A DNA stretch of 64,000 nucleotides from Mesobacillus sp. AQ2 (GTDB taxonomy: Bacteria; Bacillota; Bacilli; Bacillales; Cytobacillaceae): assembly GCF_030122805.1 (NCBI RefSeq), contig NZ_CP126080.1, positions 3,539,001 through 3,603,000 on the forward strand, given 5' to 3'. Of the stretch, positions 27,831-35,827 are shown piece by piece (position 1 is the stretch's first letter; the number at the start of each line of letters is the position of its first letter). Below the pieces are notes generated by a model. That model was given only the letters and a program-made list of their open reading frames with translations. It made no database searches and was not told where the DNA came from. A program made the translations under genes and the position numbers.

Positions 27831-28868
27831 TTATTCTTCAACCGAAAATTGCTTCAAGAAGCGGACATCGTTCGTGTAGAAATGACGGATATCATCGACG
27901 CCATACTTGAGCATCGCAATACGCTCAGGCCCCATACCAAACGCGAATCCAGTGTATTTCTTTGAATCGTATCCAGCCATTTCAAGTACATTAGGATGGA
28001 CCATCCCTGCTCCAAGGATTTCGATCCAGCCAGTTCCTTTACATACGCTGCAGCCTGAGCCGCCGCAAATTTTACAAGAGATATCCATTTCGACAGATGG
28101 CTCAGTGAAAGGGAAGAAACTTGGACGCAGACGGATTTCTCGGTCTTCGCCGAACATTTTCTTCGCAAAAACTTCAAGCGTTCCTTTCAGATCGCTCATT
28201 CTGACATTCTCATCGACGACAAGGCCTTCAATCTGCATGAACTGGTGGGAGTGAGTTGCATCGTCGTTATCGCGGCGATACACTTTCCCTGGGCAGATGA
28301 TTTTTACAGGACCCTTGCCCTGGTGTTTTTCCATCGTCCTTGCCTGGACAGGAGATGTATGTGTGCGCATCAATGTTTCTTCGGTGATGTAGAAGGAATC
28401 CTGCATGTCACGTGCCGGATGTCCTTTCGGAAGGTTCAGCGCTTCAAAGTTATAGTAGTCTTTTTCGACTTCAGGTCCTTCTTCAACTGTATAGCCCATG
28501 CCGATGAAAAGATCTTCGATTTCCTCGATGATGCTTGTCAGCGGATGATGGCTGCCCGTCTTAACAGGTCTTCCTGGAAGAGTAATATCGATTTCTTCAG
28601 CTGCCAATTGCTTTTGGACGGCTGCTTCCTCAAGATCCTTTTGCTTTACTTCGATCTGGCCGGAAATCGCATCGCGGACTTCGTTGGCCAGGGCACCCAT
28701 CTTCGGTCTTTCCTCAGCCGATAACTTGCCCATCCCTTTCAAGACTTCTGTGATTGGACCTTTTTTTCCAAGATAGGAAACGCGAATATCATTCAATTCC
28801 TTTAGGTCAGCAGCTGCGGCCACTTTTTCAAGCGCCTCAGCCTGCAGTTCTTTTAACCGATCCTGCAT
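27831..28868 (-). CDS. pheS: Phenylalanyl-tRNA synthetase alpha subunit
   Basis: The catalytic class II subunit. It has 345 residues with an N-terminal coiled coil (about 1-85), motif 2 context [29 protein letters not shown] (about 203-231) and motif 3 [16 protein letters not shown]...[14 protein letters not shown] (about 285-320). I chose ATG 28868 ([16 protein letters not shown]) because AAGGAGG lies 8 nt upstream; the longer open frame runs into the leader RNA. Expression is controlled by the T-box immediately upstream. Confidence 0.96.
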   Translation of the reverse strand: MQDRLKELQAEALEKVAAAADLKELNDIRVSYLGKKGPITEVLKGMGKLSAEERPKMGALANEVRDAISGQIEVKQKDLEEAAVQKQLAAEEIDITLPGRPVKTGSHHPLTSIIEEIEDLFIGMGYTVEEGPEVEKDYYNFEALNLPKGHPARDMQDSFYITEETLMRTHTSPVQARTMEKHQGKGPVKIICPGKVYRRDNDDATHSHQFMQIEGLVVDENVRMSDLKGTLEVFAKKMFGEDREIRLRPSFFPFTEPSVEMDISCKICGGSGCSVCKGTGWIEILGAGMVHPNVLEMAGYDSKKYTGFAFGMGPERIAMLKYGVDDIRHFYTNDVRFLKQFSVEE

Positions 28869-28910
28869 TGGTAAATCCTCCTTCATTTTCTCTTTTTTGA
28901 ACACAAAAAG

Positions 28911-28937
28911 ACCTCATCCCGGATAAAGGGACGAGGT
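28911..28937 (-). terminator. T-box attenuator terminator before pheS
   Basis: A 10-bp stem ACCTCGTCCC/GGGATGAGGT with one wobble is followed by CTTTTTG on the minus strand. It is the terminator alternative to the T-box antiterminator. Confidence 0.9.
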
Positions 28938-29165
28938 TCATGGTTATCGCGGTACCACCCTTTTTAACAGGCAATACAGTTATGTATTACGTGTTCGCTT
29001 CATTGAGATAACGGCTTGTGCCGATGCATCTTTACGCTAAAAAGCGGTCCCGATGCCAACTCTGGAGGTGAACTTCGCTTGTCTGTTCCATAAAAATGCT
29101 TCCAGTCACCGGCATTTTCTCCCTGAATGGCCATCTTCAAGCTACTTTTCTCCGTCATCGTTTTT
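28938..29165 (-). promoter_or_regulatory. Phe T-box riboswitch leader of pheST
   Basis: The minus strand contains the T-box core GGGTGGTACCGCG (28948-28960) followed by the attenuator, and upstream the stem I pattern GATGACGGAGAAAAGTA. A UUC codon within AAGTTCACC (29070-29072) is in a plausible specifier position for uncharged tRNA-Phe. The specifier assignment is my inference; the T-box itself is clear. Confidence 0.92.
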
Positions 29166-29186
29166 GAAATATTAATTTTGCTGTTA

Positions 29187-29215
29187 ATTATAGTATATTC
29201 TTTCCGCAGTATCAA
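29187..29215 (-). promoter_or_regulatory. Sigma-A promoter of the pheST leader
   Basis: Minus strand TTGATA (29210-29215), 17-bp spacer, TATAAT (29187-29192). Confidence 0.8.
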
Positions 29216-29237
29216 ATGGTTTTATGAAAAAACGAGC

Positions 29238-29993
29238 CTATTTTGCTGTTTTCAAATAATATAGCAGGATACCTGCTGCGACTGCGACATTCAGCGATTC
29301 GCTCTGGCCGTAGATTGGGATATAAAGATTTTGCGTTGTTTTATCCAGCAACTCTTTATTAACGCCGCTTCCTTCATTTCCAACGAGCAGGGCGAAGGCA
29401 TCATTATTTTCAGCCTCTGTAAAAACAACTCCATTTTCTAGAGCCGTTCCAAAGACTGGGATGTTTTCAGACTGAAGTTCAGAAATCCATTCTGAAAGGT
29501 CTCCACTTATAACCGGCAAATGGAAGTGACTTCCCTGCGCAGAGCGCAATACCTTCGGATTATACATATCGACACTGCCCTTCCCAACAATGACTGCATC
29601 AATCCCTGCAGCATCAGCCGTGCGGATCATCGTCCCAAGGTTGCCCGGATCCTGGACAGAATCAATAAGTAAATAGGTTTTTCCATTTGTTTGCGGGTTC
29701 TTTGGCTGTCGGCATATAGCAAATATGCCCTGAGTTGTCTCAGTGTCAGCAAGCTGCCTGCTGATTTCATCCGTTACCACCGTAACAGGAATGGAACCGT
29801 AATCCAGGCTGGAAGGCAACTCCGTTTTTTCGCTTAAAATAATCTCTTCAACATCTTCTTTTTTCGATAGTGCTTCTTCAACTAAATGGAAGCCCTCAAC
29901 AAGGAACATGCCGGTCTTATCGCGTTCCTTGCGCGTAAGCAATTTCTTCCACTGTTTAACTTGCGGATTTTTATCAGATTGAATGTACTTCAA
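29238..29993 (-). CDS. ysgA: TrmH/SpoU family RNA 2'-O-ribose methyltransferase
   Basis: A SPOUT-fold methyltransferase predicted to modify rRNA or tRNA. The 251 residues include an N-terminal substrate-binding domain (MFLVEGFHLVEEAL) and the three SpoU motifs: LLIDSVQDPGNLGTMIRTADAAG (motif 1, about 107-129), ALLVGNEGSGVNKE (motif 2, about 200) and IPIYGQSESLNVAVAAGILLY (motif 3, about 222-242), which form the trefoil knot that binds SAM. Start is TTG at 29993 with AAAGGAG upstream. Same neighbours (sspI and pheS) as ysgA of B. subtilis. Confidence 0.92.
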   Translation of the reverse strand: MKYIQSDKNPQVKQWKKLLTRKERDKTGMFLVEGFHLVEEALSKKEDVEEIILSEKTELPSSLDYGSIPVTVVTDEISRQLADTETTQGIFAICRQPKNPQTNGKTYLLIDSVQDPGNLGTMIRTADAAGIDAVIVGKGSVDMYNPKVLRSAQGSHFHLPVISGDLSEWISELQSENIPVFGTALENGVVFTEAENNDAFALLVGNEGSGVNKELLDKTTQNLYIPIYGQSESLNVAVAAGILLYYLKTAK

Positions 29994-30117
29994 TTCTGGC
30001 TCTCCTTTATTATGGCTTGTTCAATTTTACTATTATAGCTCAAAACGGATACATAATAAAACCAAAATTGTTAAAGCTATAACCAGCAATGGAAATTTGA
30101 AAGGAGTTTGAGGAAAG

Positions 30118-30330
30118 ATGAACCTTAACCTTAGAAACGCTGTAATTTCAAATGTAGCAGGAAATACGCAAGACGAGCTTAAAGATACAATCGTCGATGC
30201 CATCCAGAACGGCGAGGAAAAAATGCTTCCTGGACTTGGAGTGCTGTTCGAAGTCATCTGGCAGAATGCTTCTGAACAAGAAAAGCAGGAAATGCTGGAT
30301 GCTCTGGAATCAGGCTTAAAAGGGAAATAG
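30118..30330 (+). CDS. sspI: Small acid-soluble spore protein I
   Basis: A minor SASP found in the spore core. The 70-residue protein reads [20 protein letters not shown] at the N-terminus, then [32 protein letters not shown], which matches SspI in length and pattern. A ribosome site (AAAGGAG) lies about 12 nt upstream. A sigma-G promoter is expected; CATAATA at about 30050 could be its -10, but I cannot see a convincing -35. It diverges from ysgA and has its own terminator. Presence of this gene shows the organism forms endospores. Confidence 0.92.
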   Translation: MNLNLRNAVISNVAGNTQDELKDTIVDAIQNGEEKMLPGLGVLFEVIWQNASEQEKQEMLDALESGLKGK

Positions 30331-30340
30331 TTTTTTGGAA

Positions 30341-30365
30341 GGACTCCTTAATGTTTGAGGGGTTC
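30341..30365 (+). terminator. sspI terminator
   Basis: GGACTCCTTA/TGAGGGGTTC stem (10 bp with wobbles) and a T7 run on the plus strand, 11 bp after the sspI stop. Confidence 0.85.
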
Positions 30366-30409
30366 TTTTTTTATAAAGTAAACATCTCGTTTTCTATTTT
30401 ATGGAAAAA

Positions 30410-30514
30410 GCAGAGAATAAGGTTATTTCCGTAGAGATTCTGGCTGTTTTTGTAGAGATTATTATTAATTCCGTAGAGAATATAGTCATTTGCGTAGTGA
30501 CTTTCCCTAACTCA
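30410..30514. repeat. Degenerate tandem array, 21 bp x 5
   Basis: Units start GCAGAGA, GTAGAGA, GTAGAGA, GTAGAGA and GTAGTGA at 30410, 30431, 30452, 30473 and 30494. Spacing is exactly 21 bp throughout although interiors differ at many positions; a T-rich TTTCC precedes most unit starts. It lies in the convergent gap between sspI and the M42 peptidase gene. The unit sequence differs from the 21-bp array at 25160. Confidence 0.87.
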
Positions 30515-30576
30515 GGAGTAAATACCGGTCCAAAATGTAGTGATGAAAGAGAACTTTCGTTTATAGGCAAAAAAAA

Positions 30577-30602
30577 TTGTCCAGAAAACATTTTCTGGAC
30601 AA
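30577..30602 (-). terminator. Terminator after the M42 peptidase gene
   Basis: A perfect 12-bp stem TTGTCCAGAAAA/TTTTCTGGACAA with a 2-nt centre is followed by T7 on the minus strand. Confidence 0.88.
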
Positions 30603-30616
30603 CTAAATCTCATTTT

Positions 30617-31702
30617 TTATTCAAAAGTAAGTTTTTCAACTGTTTCTTTATCAAGTCGTTTGATGACTTCAATGATCAATTTAACTGCGTTCTCGTAGTC
30701 ATCACGGTGAAGCATCGCTGCGTGTGAATGAATGTAGCGTGTCGCGATTGTGATGGACAGCGCAGGTACACCGCGGTGTGTAAGGTGGATCGCACCTGAG
30801 TCTGTGCCGCCGCCAGCTACTGCGTCAAACTGGTATGGAATGTTCAGCTCGTCTGCCAAATCCGTTACAAAATCACGAAGGCCTTTGTGTGACACCATTG
30901 ATGCATCATAAATGATGATTTGCGGACCGTCACCCATTTTGCTTAGAGCTTCTTTTTCAGTAACACCTGGAGTGTCGCCGGCAATACCTACATCGACACC
31001 AAAACCGATATCAGGCTCGATTGATTGGGCAGATGTTTTCGCTCCGCGAAGACCAACTTCTTCTTGAACGGTTCCTACGCCATAGACAACGTTTGGATGC
31101 TCAGCATCTTTTAGACCTTTTAGGACATCGATGGCGATCGCACAACCAATGCGGTTATCCCATGCTTTTGCAAGCAGCATCTTTTCGTTGTTCATAACTG
31201 TGAATTCGAAGTAAGGAACGACCATGTCGCCAGGAGTGACTCCCCATTCCTTCGCTTCATCACGGCTTGATGCACCGATATCAATGAACATATCCTTGAT
31301 ATCAACAGGCTTTTTACGAGCTTCAGCAGGAAGGATATGTGGCGGTTTAGAACCGATCACCCCAGTTATTTCACCTTTGCGGGTTACGATTGTCACACGT
31401 TGTGCAAGCATAACCTGGCTCCACCAGCCGCCGACTGTCTGGAAGCGGATGAATCCTTTGTCATCGATGCTTGTCACCATGAATCCTACTTCATCAAGGT
31501 GGCCAGCTACCATGATTTTAGGGCCGTTTGCATCTCCAACCTTCTTCGCAATCAAGCTTCCCAGGCCATCTGTTGTTACCTCATCAGCAAATGGAGTTAT
31601 GTATTTCTTCATTACTTCCCTTGGCTCACGCTCATTGCCGGGAATGCCTTTGGCATCGGTCAAATCTTTTAGCATTGTTAATGTTTCATCTAATTTAGCC
31701 AT
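30617..31702 (-). CDS. ysdC: M42 family metallopeptidase (glutamyl aminopeptidase/deblocking type)
   Basis: A cytoplasmic cobalt/zinc aminopeptidase of the tetrahedral TET type. The 361 residues include metal ligands in [13 protein letters not shown] (His, about 64), [17 protein letters not shown] (Asp, about 175), the catalytic Glu in [16 protein letters not shown] (about 208), [13 protein letters not shown], and the C-terminal ligand in [23 protein letters not shown] (about 318-340). ATG at 31702 with a GGGAGT site. It lies next to ysdB and sspI as ysdC does in the Bacillus backbone. It was formerly annotated as an endoglucanase in some genomes, which the motifs do not support. Confidence 0.93.
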   Translation of the reverse strand: MAKLDETLTMLKDLTDAKGIPGNEREPREVMKKYITPFADEVTTDGLGSLIAKKVGDANGPKIMVAGHLDEVGFMVTSIDDKGFIRFQTVGGWWSQVMLAQRVTIVTRKGEITGVIGSKPPHILPAEARKKPVDIKDMFIDIGASSRDEAKEWGVTPGDMVVPYFEFTVMNNEKMLLAKAWDNRIGCAIAIDVLKGLKDAEHPNVVYGVGTVQEEVGLRGAKTSAQSIEPDIGFGVDVGIAGDTPGVTEKEALSKMGDGPQIIIYDASMVSHKGLRDFVTDLADELNIPYQFDAVAGGGTDSGAIHLTHRGVPALSITIATRYIHSHAAMLHRDDYENAVKLIIEVIKRLDKETVEKLTFE

Positions 31703-31777
31703 TATTTCGACTCCCTTAATATGTATTTCCGAAACCTATTATACTAGACAAGAGGTGCAATGTACAAAAAATTCTGC

Positions 31778-32269
31778 CTAATACCCTTTTCGCTGCCTAT
31801 CATAATTTACTTCATTTTTTTGAATATATGCCTGTTCAATTTGATCTTCGTGCAAGTCAAGCAGTTCCGCAAGTCTCATGTAACTTTCAAAAAGTCGGAC
31901 ATAGTCTTCCTTGCTGCGGCTGTCCCTGAATTTTTGTACCGACTCATATACTGCAAGGAACTGGTTGCTTGTGTCTGTCACCGTTGGTCTGTCTGGGGTA
32001 ATGTATTCAATATCTTCATAACCGCACTCAATTCCCAGTGACAGGATGAAGTGTACTCCATCCACAAATTCCTCAAGGATTACATCCTTTTCAGATGAAG
32101 GTTTCACACTCCAAAACTTGAAGCACCTTGTCTCATTAGCAAGTTCCCCGATTTCAACAAGCAGCGCCAGGACCTTTCTGTCAATTAAATCATCATTCTC
32201 TAACTTGTGCTGCGTTTCAATATGACTGTCGAGTGCTTTTTGCATTTTAAATAGTGTTATTGTATTCAT
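31778..32269 (-). CDS. Dimeric dUTPase (dUTPase_2 / all-alpha NTP pyrophosphatase)
   Basis: A 163-residue helical nucleotide pyrophosphatase. The E-x-x-E plus E-x-x-D metal motifs are visible: LVEIGELANETRCFKFWSVK (about 35-55) and VILEEFVDGVHFILSLGIE (about 63-81), typical of the dimeric dUTP diphosphatase family related to MazG. It would hydrolyse dUTP to dUMP and keep uracil out of DNA. ATG at 32269. It diverges from the sigma-W gene ysdB and precedes the M42 peptidase by 75 bp. Confidence 0.85.
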   Translation of the reverse strand: MNTITLFKMQKALDSHIETQHKLENDDLIDRKVLALLVEIGELANETRCFKFWSVKPSSEKDVILEEFVDGVHFILSLGIECGYEDIEYITPDRPTVTDTSNQFLAVYESVQKFRDSRSKEDYVRLFESYMRLAELLDLHEDQIEQAYIQKNEVNYDRQRKGY

Positions 32270-32387
32270 GATTCAGCTCCATCGTTTTATTATCACTAAA
32301 AGCAGGCTTCTGGATTCCGCCATTCAGGTTTTCTCCTTTTAACAACACAGCTCTGCAATAAAAAGTATATATTAATTATAAATTTGT

Positions 32388-32413
32388 TGAAACTATTTGG
32401 AATCTCATCCGTA
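32388..32413 (+). promoter_or_regulatory. Sigma-W promoter of ysdB
   Basis: TGAAAC (32388-32393), a 16-bp spacer and CGTA (32410-32413) match the sigma-W consensus exactly, 31 bp before the ysdB ATG. It predicts induction by cell-envelope stress; ysdB is a known sigma-W regulon member in B. subtilis. Confidence 0.9.
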
Positions 32414-32444
32414 AATAAGGAAAGTTCGCATTGGAGGGGCAGTC

Positions 32445-32843
32445 ATGATTCTGCTTTTACGTCTTATTTTCTTGCTATTATTCATTTTCCTGATATACAG
32501 CGGGGTAAAGTATTTATTCCACCCGAAACGGAAGCTTGAGCTTGCTCATGAGCAGAAGCGCTTCTTTTTACTGGATGACCCGGACAATGTCCGCAAAAAC
32601 TTCTTGATCACTTATAAGGGTGTTTTGTTCGAGGGTGAAAAGTATTTAGGTACGACTCCGTCTGCGTTTGAGGTCGTTTCCATTTTCATTTGGCCTAAAA
32701 AAACGTCTGCCTTGAAGGGACTCGTGCTTGAAGACTTCCAATTCATCGAACGAAAAATCCGCGAGAACTATCCTGTCGCCAAAATCGACTGGAAAAGCCC
32801 GATCAAGGAATTTATGGCTAATCATGAACAGGATGAGGAATAA
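32445..32843 (+). CDS. ysdB: Sigma-W regulon protein YsdB
   Basis: A 132-residue protein with one N-terminal membrane helix (LLLRLIFLLLFIFLIYSGVKYLF) and a cytoplasmic or cell-surface domain containing KRFFLLDDPDNVRKNFLITYKGVLFEGEKYLG. Function unknown. GGAGGGG is 6-7 nt before the ATG. The perfect sigma-W promoter and the neighbouring ysdC and ysdA genes identify it with B. subtilis ysdB. Confidence 0.9.
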   Translation: MILLLRLIFLLLFIFLIYSGVKYLFHPKRKLELAHEQKRFFLLDDPDNVRKNFLITYKGVLFEGEKYLGTTPSAFEVVSIFIWPKKTSALKGLVLEDFQFIERKIRENYPVAKIDWKSPIKEFMANHEQDEE

Positions 32844-32851
32844 TCAAATAT

Positions 32852-32882
32852 AAAAGCGTCCGAACATGAGTCGGGCGCTTTT
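32852..32882. terminator. Bidirectional terminator between ysdB and the VTT-domain gene
   Basis: A 12-bp stem AAAAGCGTCCGA/TCGGGCGCTTTT with a 7-nt loop and A/T runs on both sides serves the two convergent genes. Confidence 0.85.
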
Positions 32883-32904
32883 CCTTTGTGCATAAATTCC
32901 TACT

Positions 32905-33477
32905 TCAAGGTGTCGTATCGAAAAACTTCCGCCATTTAATGAGGGTACTCTTTTCTCTGAACAGATAGGTGAGCAGCAACAGGCAAATAACCACAAAGCT
33001 GCCCGCAAGCGCATCAAAACGTCCAATGCGCTCCCCGAATATGGTAAAAAAGATTACGAATGGAATGTTCGCTAAAAAAGATGCCATCATAAATTCCTTA
33101 AACTCTTTTTTCCGCTCATAAAGGCAAAAGCTCAGTAGCTGATAATGAATCAGCGGGATCAGTCTCAGCAACGCAACCTGCAGTACGGTCAGATCCCTGA
33201 ATCGCCCCATCAGACGCTTTTTCAACCTGCTTAACTTTTGCATGGTGTCCGGAATTTTTTCCATCAAGAAATAGAATAATATACTGGCCCCCGTCAAACC
33301 AAGCATTGAATAGATGATTCCCGGAACCACCCCAAAAAGCAGACCGCCCGCGACGCAGACAACTGCAGGCGGAATGAGTATAAACTGACGGAAAACATGA
33401 AGAAATACAAACAAAACTGGTGCAAACCAGCTTCCAGATTCCACAATAATCAGCAGCATCGACCACGCATCATCCAT
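32905..33477 (-). CDS. ytxB: TVP38/TMEM64 (VTT domain) membrane protein
   Basis: A 190-residue polytopic protein of the SNARE-associated/DedA-like group. The conserved VTT core is visible as PPAVVCVAGGLLFGVVPGIIYSMLGLTGASILFYFLMEKI (about 36-75), followed by RFRDLTVLQVALLRLIPLIHYQLLSFCLY and ANIPFVIFFTIFGERIG. Family members are linked to lipid scrambling or transport. The ATG at 33477 has GGTG 6 nt upstream. In B. subtilis ytxB lies between thrS and infC; here it is downstream of ysdA, a small local rearrangement. Confidence 0.82.
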   Translation of the reverse strand: MDDAWSMLLIIVESGSWFAPVLFVFLHVFRQFILIPPAVVCVAGGLLFGVVPGIIYSMLGLTGASILFYFLMEKIPDTMQKLSRLKKRLMGRFRDLTVLQVALLRLIPLIHYQLLSFCLYERKKEFKEFMMASFLANIPFVIFFTIFGERIGRFDALAGSFVVICLLLLTYLFREKSTLIKWRKFFDTTP

Positions 33478-33534
33478 TTATGTCACCTGCCTGCGAATCT
33501 CTGTTGCTACTAGCATATAGAATCACCCAAGCTG

Positions 33535-33810
33535 TTATGCCAACAGCATAAATAAATATATAAAAATACCAATCTCTAAAACAGCCAGCACCGGCAAGCC
33601 ATACTTGAACTGCACATGCTTCGTCTTATGCCTGAAATGATTCATGCCTGCAGTGGCCCCGATTGCCCCTCCAAGCAAAGCTATGGTCCATAACGTTCTT
33701 TCGCTGATTCGATAATCATGGTTTTTTGCCCGCTTTTTATCCATGCCCATAATCAAAAAGCCAGCAAGACTCATTACGATGATCAGACCAGCCAATATCC
33801 AGATTTCCAC
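33535..33810 (-). CDS. ysdA: DUF1294 small membrane protein
   Basis: A 91-residue protein with three hydrophobic segments and the DUF1294 signature GMDKKRAKNHDYRISERTLWTIALLGGAIGATAGMNHFRHKTKH, the last part being the conserved K-H-rich loop. Function unknown. Start is GTG at 33810 with GAGG about 10 nt upstream. It lies downstream of rplT as ysdA does in B. subtilis. The 52-bp tandem array occupies the space where its promoter should be. Confidence 0.88.
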   Translation of the reverse strand: MEIWILAGLIIVMSLAGFLIMGMDKKRAKNHDYRISERTLWTIALLGGAIGATAGMNHFRHKTKHVQFKYGLPVLAVLEIGIFIYLFMLLA

Positions 33811-33870
33811 GTCTTCACGTCCTCTTAAAATGATGTTAGTACTGCTTCATTATAACGCGCCATCCATCTG

Positions 33871-34130
33871 TATCGGACATTTTCCACGAGACTCCATTTC
33901 TGTTTTTCCGTTAGAGGCCGCCTATCGGATATTTTTCTCGTGTTTCGACTTCTGTTTGTCCTTTAGACCTCCTATATCGGACAGTTTTCTGGTGCTTCCA
34001 CTTCTGTTTGTCCATTAAAGCCCTTCTATCGGACACTTTCCATACGACTTCGCTTCTGTTTGTCCATTAGAGCCTCTCTATCGGACATTTTCCCCAAAAC
34101 TTCGCTTCCACTTGTCAGATAAAAATACGC
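33871..34130. repeat. Degenerate tandem array, 52 bp x 5
   Basis: TATCGGA starts five units at 33871, 33923, 33975, 34027 and 34079, an exact 52-bp period. The units differ by roughly a quarter of their bases but share TATCGGACA..TTTTC, ACTTC, TTCTGTTTGTCC and TTAGAGCC blocks; the last diverges after about 38 bp. GGACA and TGTCC in each unit are inverted relative to each other. It fills the gap between rplT and ysdA (33811-34157). There are no unique spacers, so it is not a CRISPR array. Confidence 0.92.
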
Positions 34131-34157
34131 GAATGCTTATGTATCTAAAAAGAAAAA

Positions 34158-34180
34158 ACCATCCTCAATATGAGAATGGT
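34158..34180 (-). terminator. Terminator of the infC-rpmI-rplT operon
   Basis: A 10-bp stem ACCATTCTCA/TGAGGATGGT with a 3-nt loop and T6 on the minus strand, 17 bp past the rplT stop. Confidence 0.92.
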
Positions 34181-34196
34181 TCATCTTATCGTTTAA

Positions 34197-34556
34197 TTAC
34201 TTGTTGAACTGTTGCTTAGCTGTTTCAGCCAATTGAGCGAATGCTGCTGCATCGCTTACTGCTAGTTCAGCAAGCATCTTGCGGTTTACTTCGATACCTG
34301 CAAGCTTAAGGCCGTGCATCATACGGCTGTAAGAAAGGCCGTTCATGCGAGCTGCTGCGTTGATACGAGCAATCCAAAGTTTGCGGAAGTCGCGCTTCTT
34401 CTGGCGACGGTCGCGGAATGCATACATTAGGGATTTCATAACCTGCTGGTTAGCAACTTTGTATAATGTATGTTTAGAACCGAAATAACCTTTTGCTAAT
34501 TTGATGACTTTTTTACGACGCTTGCGCGTAACTGTACCGCCTTTTACACGTGGCAT
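34197..34556 (-). CDS. rplT: 50S ribosomal protein L20
   Basis: An early assembly protein of the large subunit that binds 23S rRNA and also represses its own operon. The 119 residues begin [20 protein letters not shown] and include [23 protein letters not shown] and [19 protein letters not shown], the standard length and sequence pattern. AGGAGGG precedes the ATG. It is the last gene of infC-rpmI-rplT. Confidence 0.98.
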   Translation of the reverse strand: MPRVKGGTVTRKRRKKVIKLAKGYFGSKHTLYKVANQQVMKSLMYAFRDRRQKKRDFRKLWIARINAAARMNGLSYSRMMHGLKLAGIEVNRKMLAELAVSDAAAFAQLAETAKQQFNK

Positions 34557-34593
34557 GTAATTTCCCTCCTATATAAATCGAGATTCCTCGAGT

Positions 34594-34794
34594 TTACTTA
34601 ATGTTGTCAAGCATGTGACGAATACGTTTGAAATCGCCTTTTGAAACAATTGCAGATTTGCGAAGCTTACGCTTAGCTTTTGTAGATTTGTTAGCAAATA
34701 AGTGGCTAGTGTAAGCGTGTGAACGCTTAAGCTTGCCAGTTCCAGTTTTCTTGAAACGCTTGGCAGTGCCGCGGTGTGTTTTCATTTTTGGCAT
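34594..34794 (-). CDS. rpmI: 50S ribosomal protein L35
   Basis: A small basic large-subunit protein: 66 residues beginning [20 protein letters not shown], then [26 protein letters not shown], the standard Bacillus form. AGGAGG site before the ATG. It lies between infC and rplT. Confidence 0.98.
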   Translation of the reverse strand: MPKMKTHRGTAKRFKKTGTGKLKRSHAYTSHLFANKSTKAKRKLRKSAIVSKGDFKRIRHMLDNIK

Positions 34795-34810
34795 AGGGAC
34801 TTCCTCCTCG

Positions 34811-35329
34811 TTACTTTTCAGTTTTAGGTGCTAGTACCAAGAACATGCTTCGGCCATCCATCTTTGGATGTGATTCGATTGTCGCTACATCTTTGCAAGC
34901 TTCAGAGAAGCGATCAAGAACACGCTGACCGATTTCCTTGTGAGTGATAGCACGGCCTTTAAAACGGATTGATGCTTTAACTTTATCGCCTTTTTCCAGG
35001 AACTTGATGGCATTGCGCAACTTCGTGTTGAAGTCATGCTCATCAATTGTCGGGCTAAGACGGACTTCTTTAGTTGTGATGATTTTTTGGTTCTTACGTG
35101 CTTCTTTCTCTTTCTTTTGCTGTTCGAACTTGAATTTTCCGTAGTCCATGATTCGGCCTACAGGAGGCTTCGCGTTCGGAGCAACAAGCACAAGATCAAG
35201 ATTGACGCGCGCTGCGATCTCAAGAGCCTCAGCTTTGGATTTGATTCCTAATTGCTCGCCGTTTTGATCGATCAGACGAATTTCGCGAGCACGAATTCCC
35301 TCGTTTAATAACATCGCATCTTTGCTAAT
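34811..35329 (-). CDS. infC: Translation initiation factor IF-3 with a rare ATT start
   Basis: IF-3 prevents premature subunit joining and proofreads start codons. The protein is (M)[20 protein letters not shown] then the N-domain, a Lys-rich linker ([15 protein letters not shown]) and the C-domain ending [16 protein letters not shown]; 172 residues. I place the start at the ATT at 35329 because AGGTGGAGG-type pairing (GGAGG at 35339-35343) is 9 nt upstream and B. subtilis InfC also begins ISKDML from an ATT; an adjacent ATT at 35332 and an ATG at 35314 are alternatives. A non-canonical start lets IF-3 repress its own translation. An open frame continues upstream into the leader but has no ribosome site. 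The usual [12 protein letters not shown] reads [12 protein letters not shown] here. Confidence 0.94.
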   Translation of the reverse strand: MSKDAMLLNEGIRAREIRLIDQNGEQLGIKSKAEALEIAARVNLDLVLVAPNAKPPVGRIMDYGKFKFEQQKKEKEARKNQKIITTKEVRLSPTIDEHDFNTKLRNAIKFLEKGDKVKASIRFKGRAITHKEIGQRVLDRFSEACKDVATIESHPKMDGRSMFLVLAPKTEK

Positions 35330-35597
35330 AATTAGCCACCTCCAGGGTTTTATCGAATACATTGTCAAGGAGAAGAAGTACATTGAAAGGACAAAGCCTT
35401 TATCTTGCTCACACAATGACATACGATATGGTCCATTTTTATTTTGCAATAAAAAAAGTGCAGGCGACGACACCCACACTTACGGAAACAAAATAATTAG
35501 ACGTTTACGTATTACCTGCCAACAGCATTATTGCGTCAGCCAGGTGAGAAGCGGGTGCTTCTTCTTTCCTAAAACTTGTATTCAGTTCACTCTTGCT
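35330..35597 (-). promoter_or_regulatory. L20-type autoregulatory leader of infC-rpmI-rplT
   Basis: About 260 nt of untranslated leader carries several helices and, at 35457-35480, an intrinsic terminator (AGTGTGGGTG/CGCCTGCACT stem, UCGU loop, T7 tail). This is the layout of the Firmicutes L20 leader, in which free L20 binds a 23S-rRNA mimic and promotes termination. Confidence 0.85.
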
Positions 35598-35626
35598 AAT
35601 ATAGCATAAAGAAATTGATGTGTCAA
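35598..35626 (-). promoter_or_regulatory. Sigma-A promoter of the infC leader
   Basis: Minus strand TTGACA (35621-35626), 17-bp spacer, TATATT (35598-35603). Confidence 0.85.
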
Positions 35627-35783
35627 ACGAATCACTTTTCGTTAACTGCAACAAAAAGTATTGTATCAGATAGGATTTAAGGCTGCAATACTTTTTTCAG
35701 GCGAAATTAAATTTATCCGAAAAAAAATATGTCGAAGGATCATAACAATACGTTAATTTGTCACTGCCTAATTGCTTCTTTCT

Positions 35784-35792
35784 TGCTATAAT
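35784..35792 (+). promoter_or_regulatory. Extended -10 promoter of the zinc-ribbon membrane protein gene
   Basis: TGCTATAAT at 35784-35792 is a perfect extended -10. Transcription should start near 35799, which rules out the upstream TTG at 35795 as a start codon and supports the ATG at 35828. Confidence 0.7.
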
Positions 35793-35827
35793 GATTGGTA
35801 GAATTATACAAGAAAGCTGGTGTACAA

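Noticed and set aside
28245..28724. 159-residue open frame antisense to pheS
   Set aside because: A shadow of a strongly conserved gene; residue pattern has no recognisable domain.
29000..29215. 71-residue open frame upstream of pheS
   Set aside because: It coincides with the T-box leader and its promoter.
33871..34130. CRISPR array
   Set aside because: All parts of the 52-bp unit recur and there are no unique spacers; no cas genes are nearby.
35322..35609. 95-residue plus-strand open frame opposite the infC leader
   Set aside because: It is the antisense of the L20-type leader and has no ribosome site or promoter.
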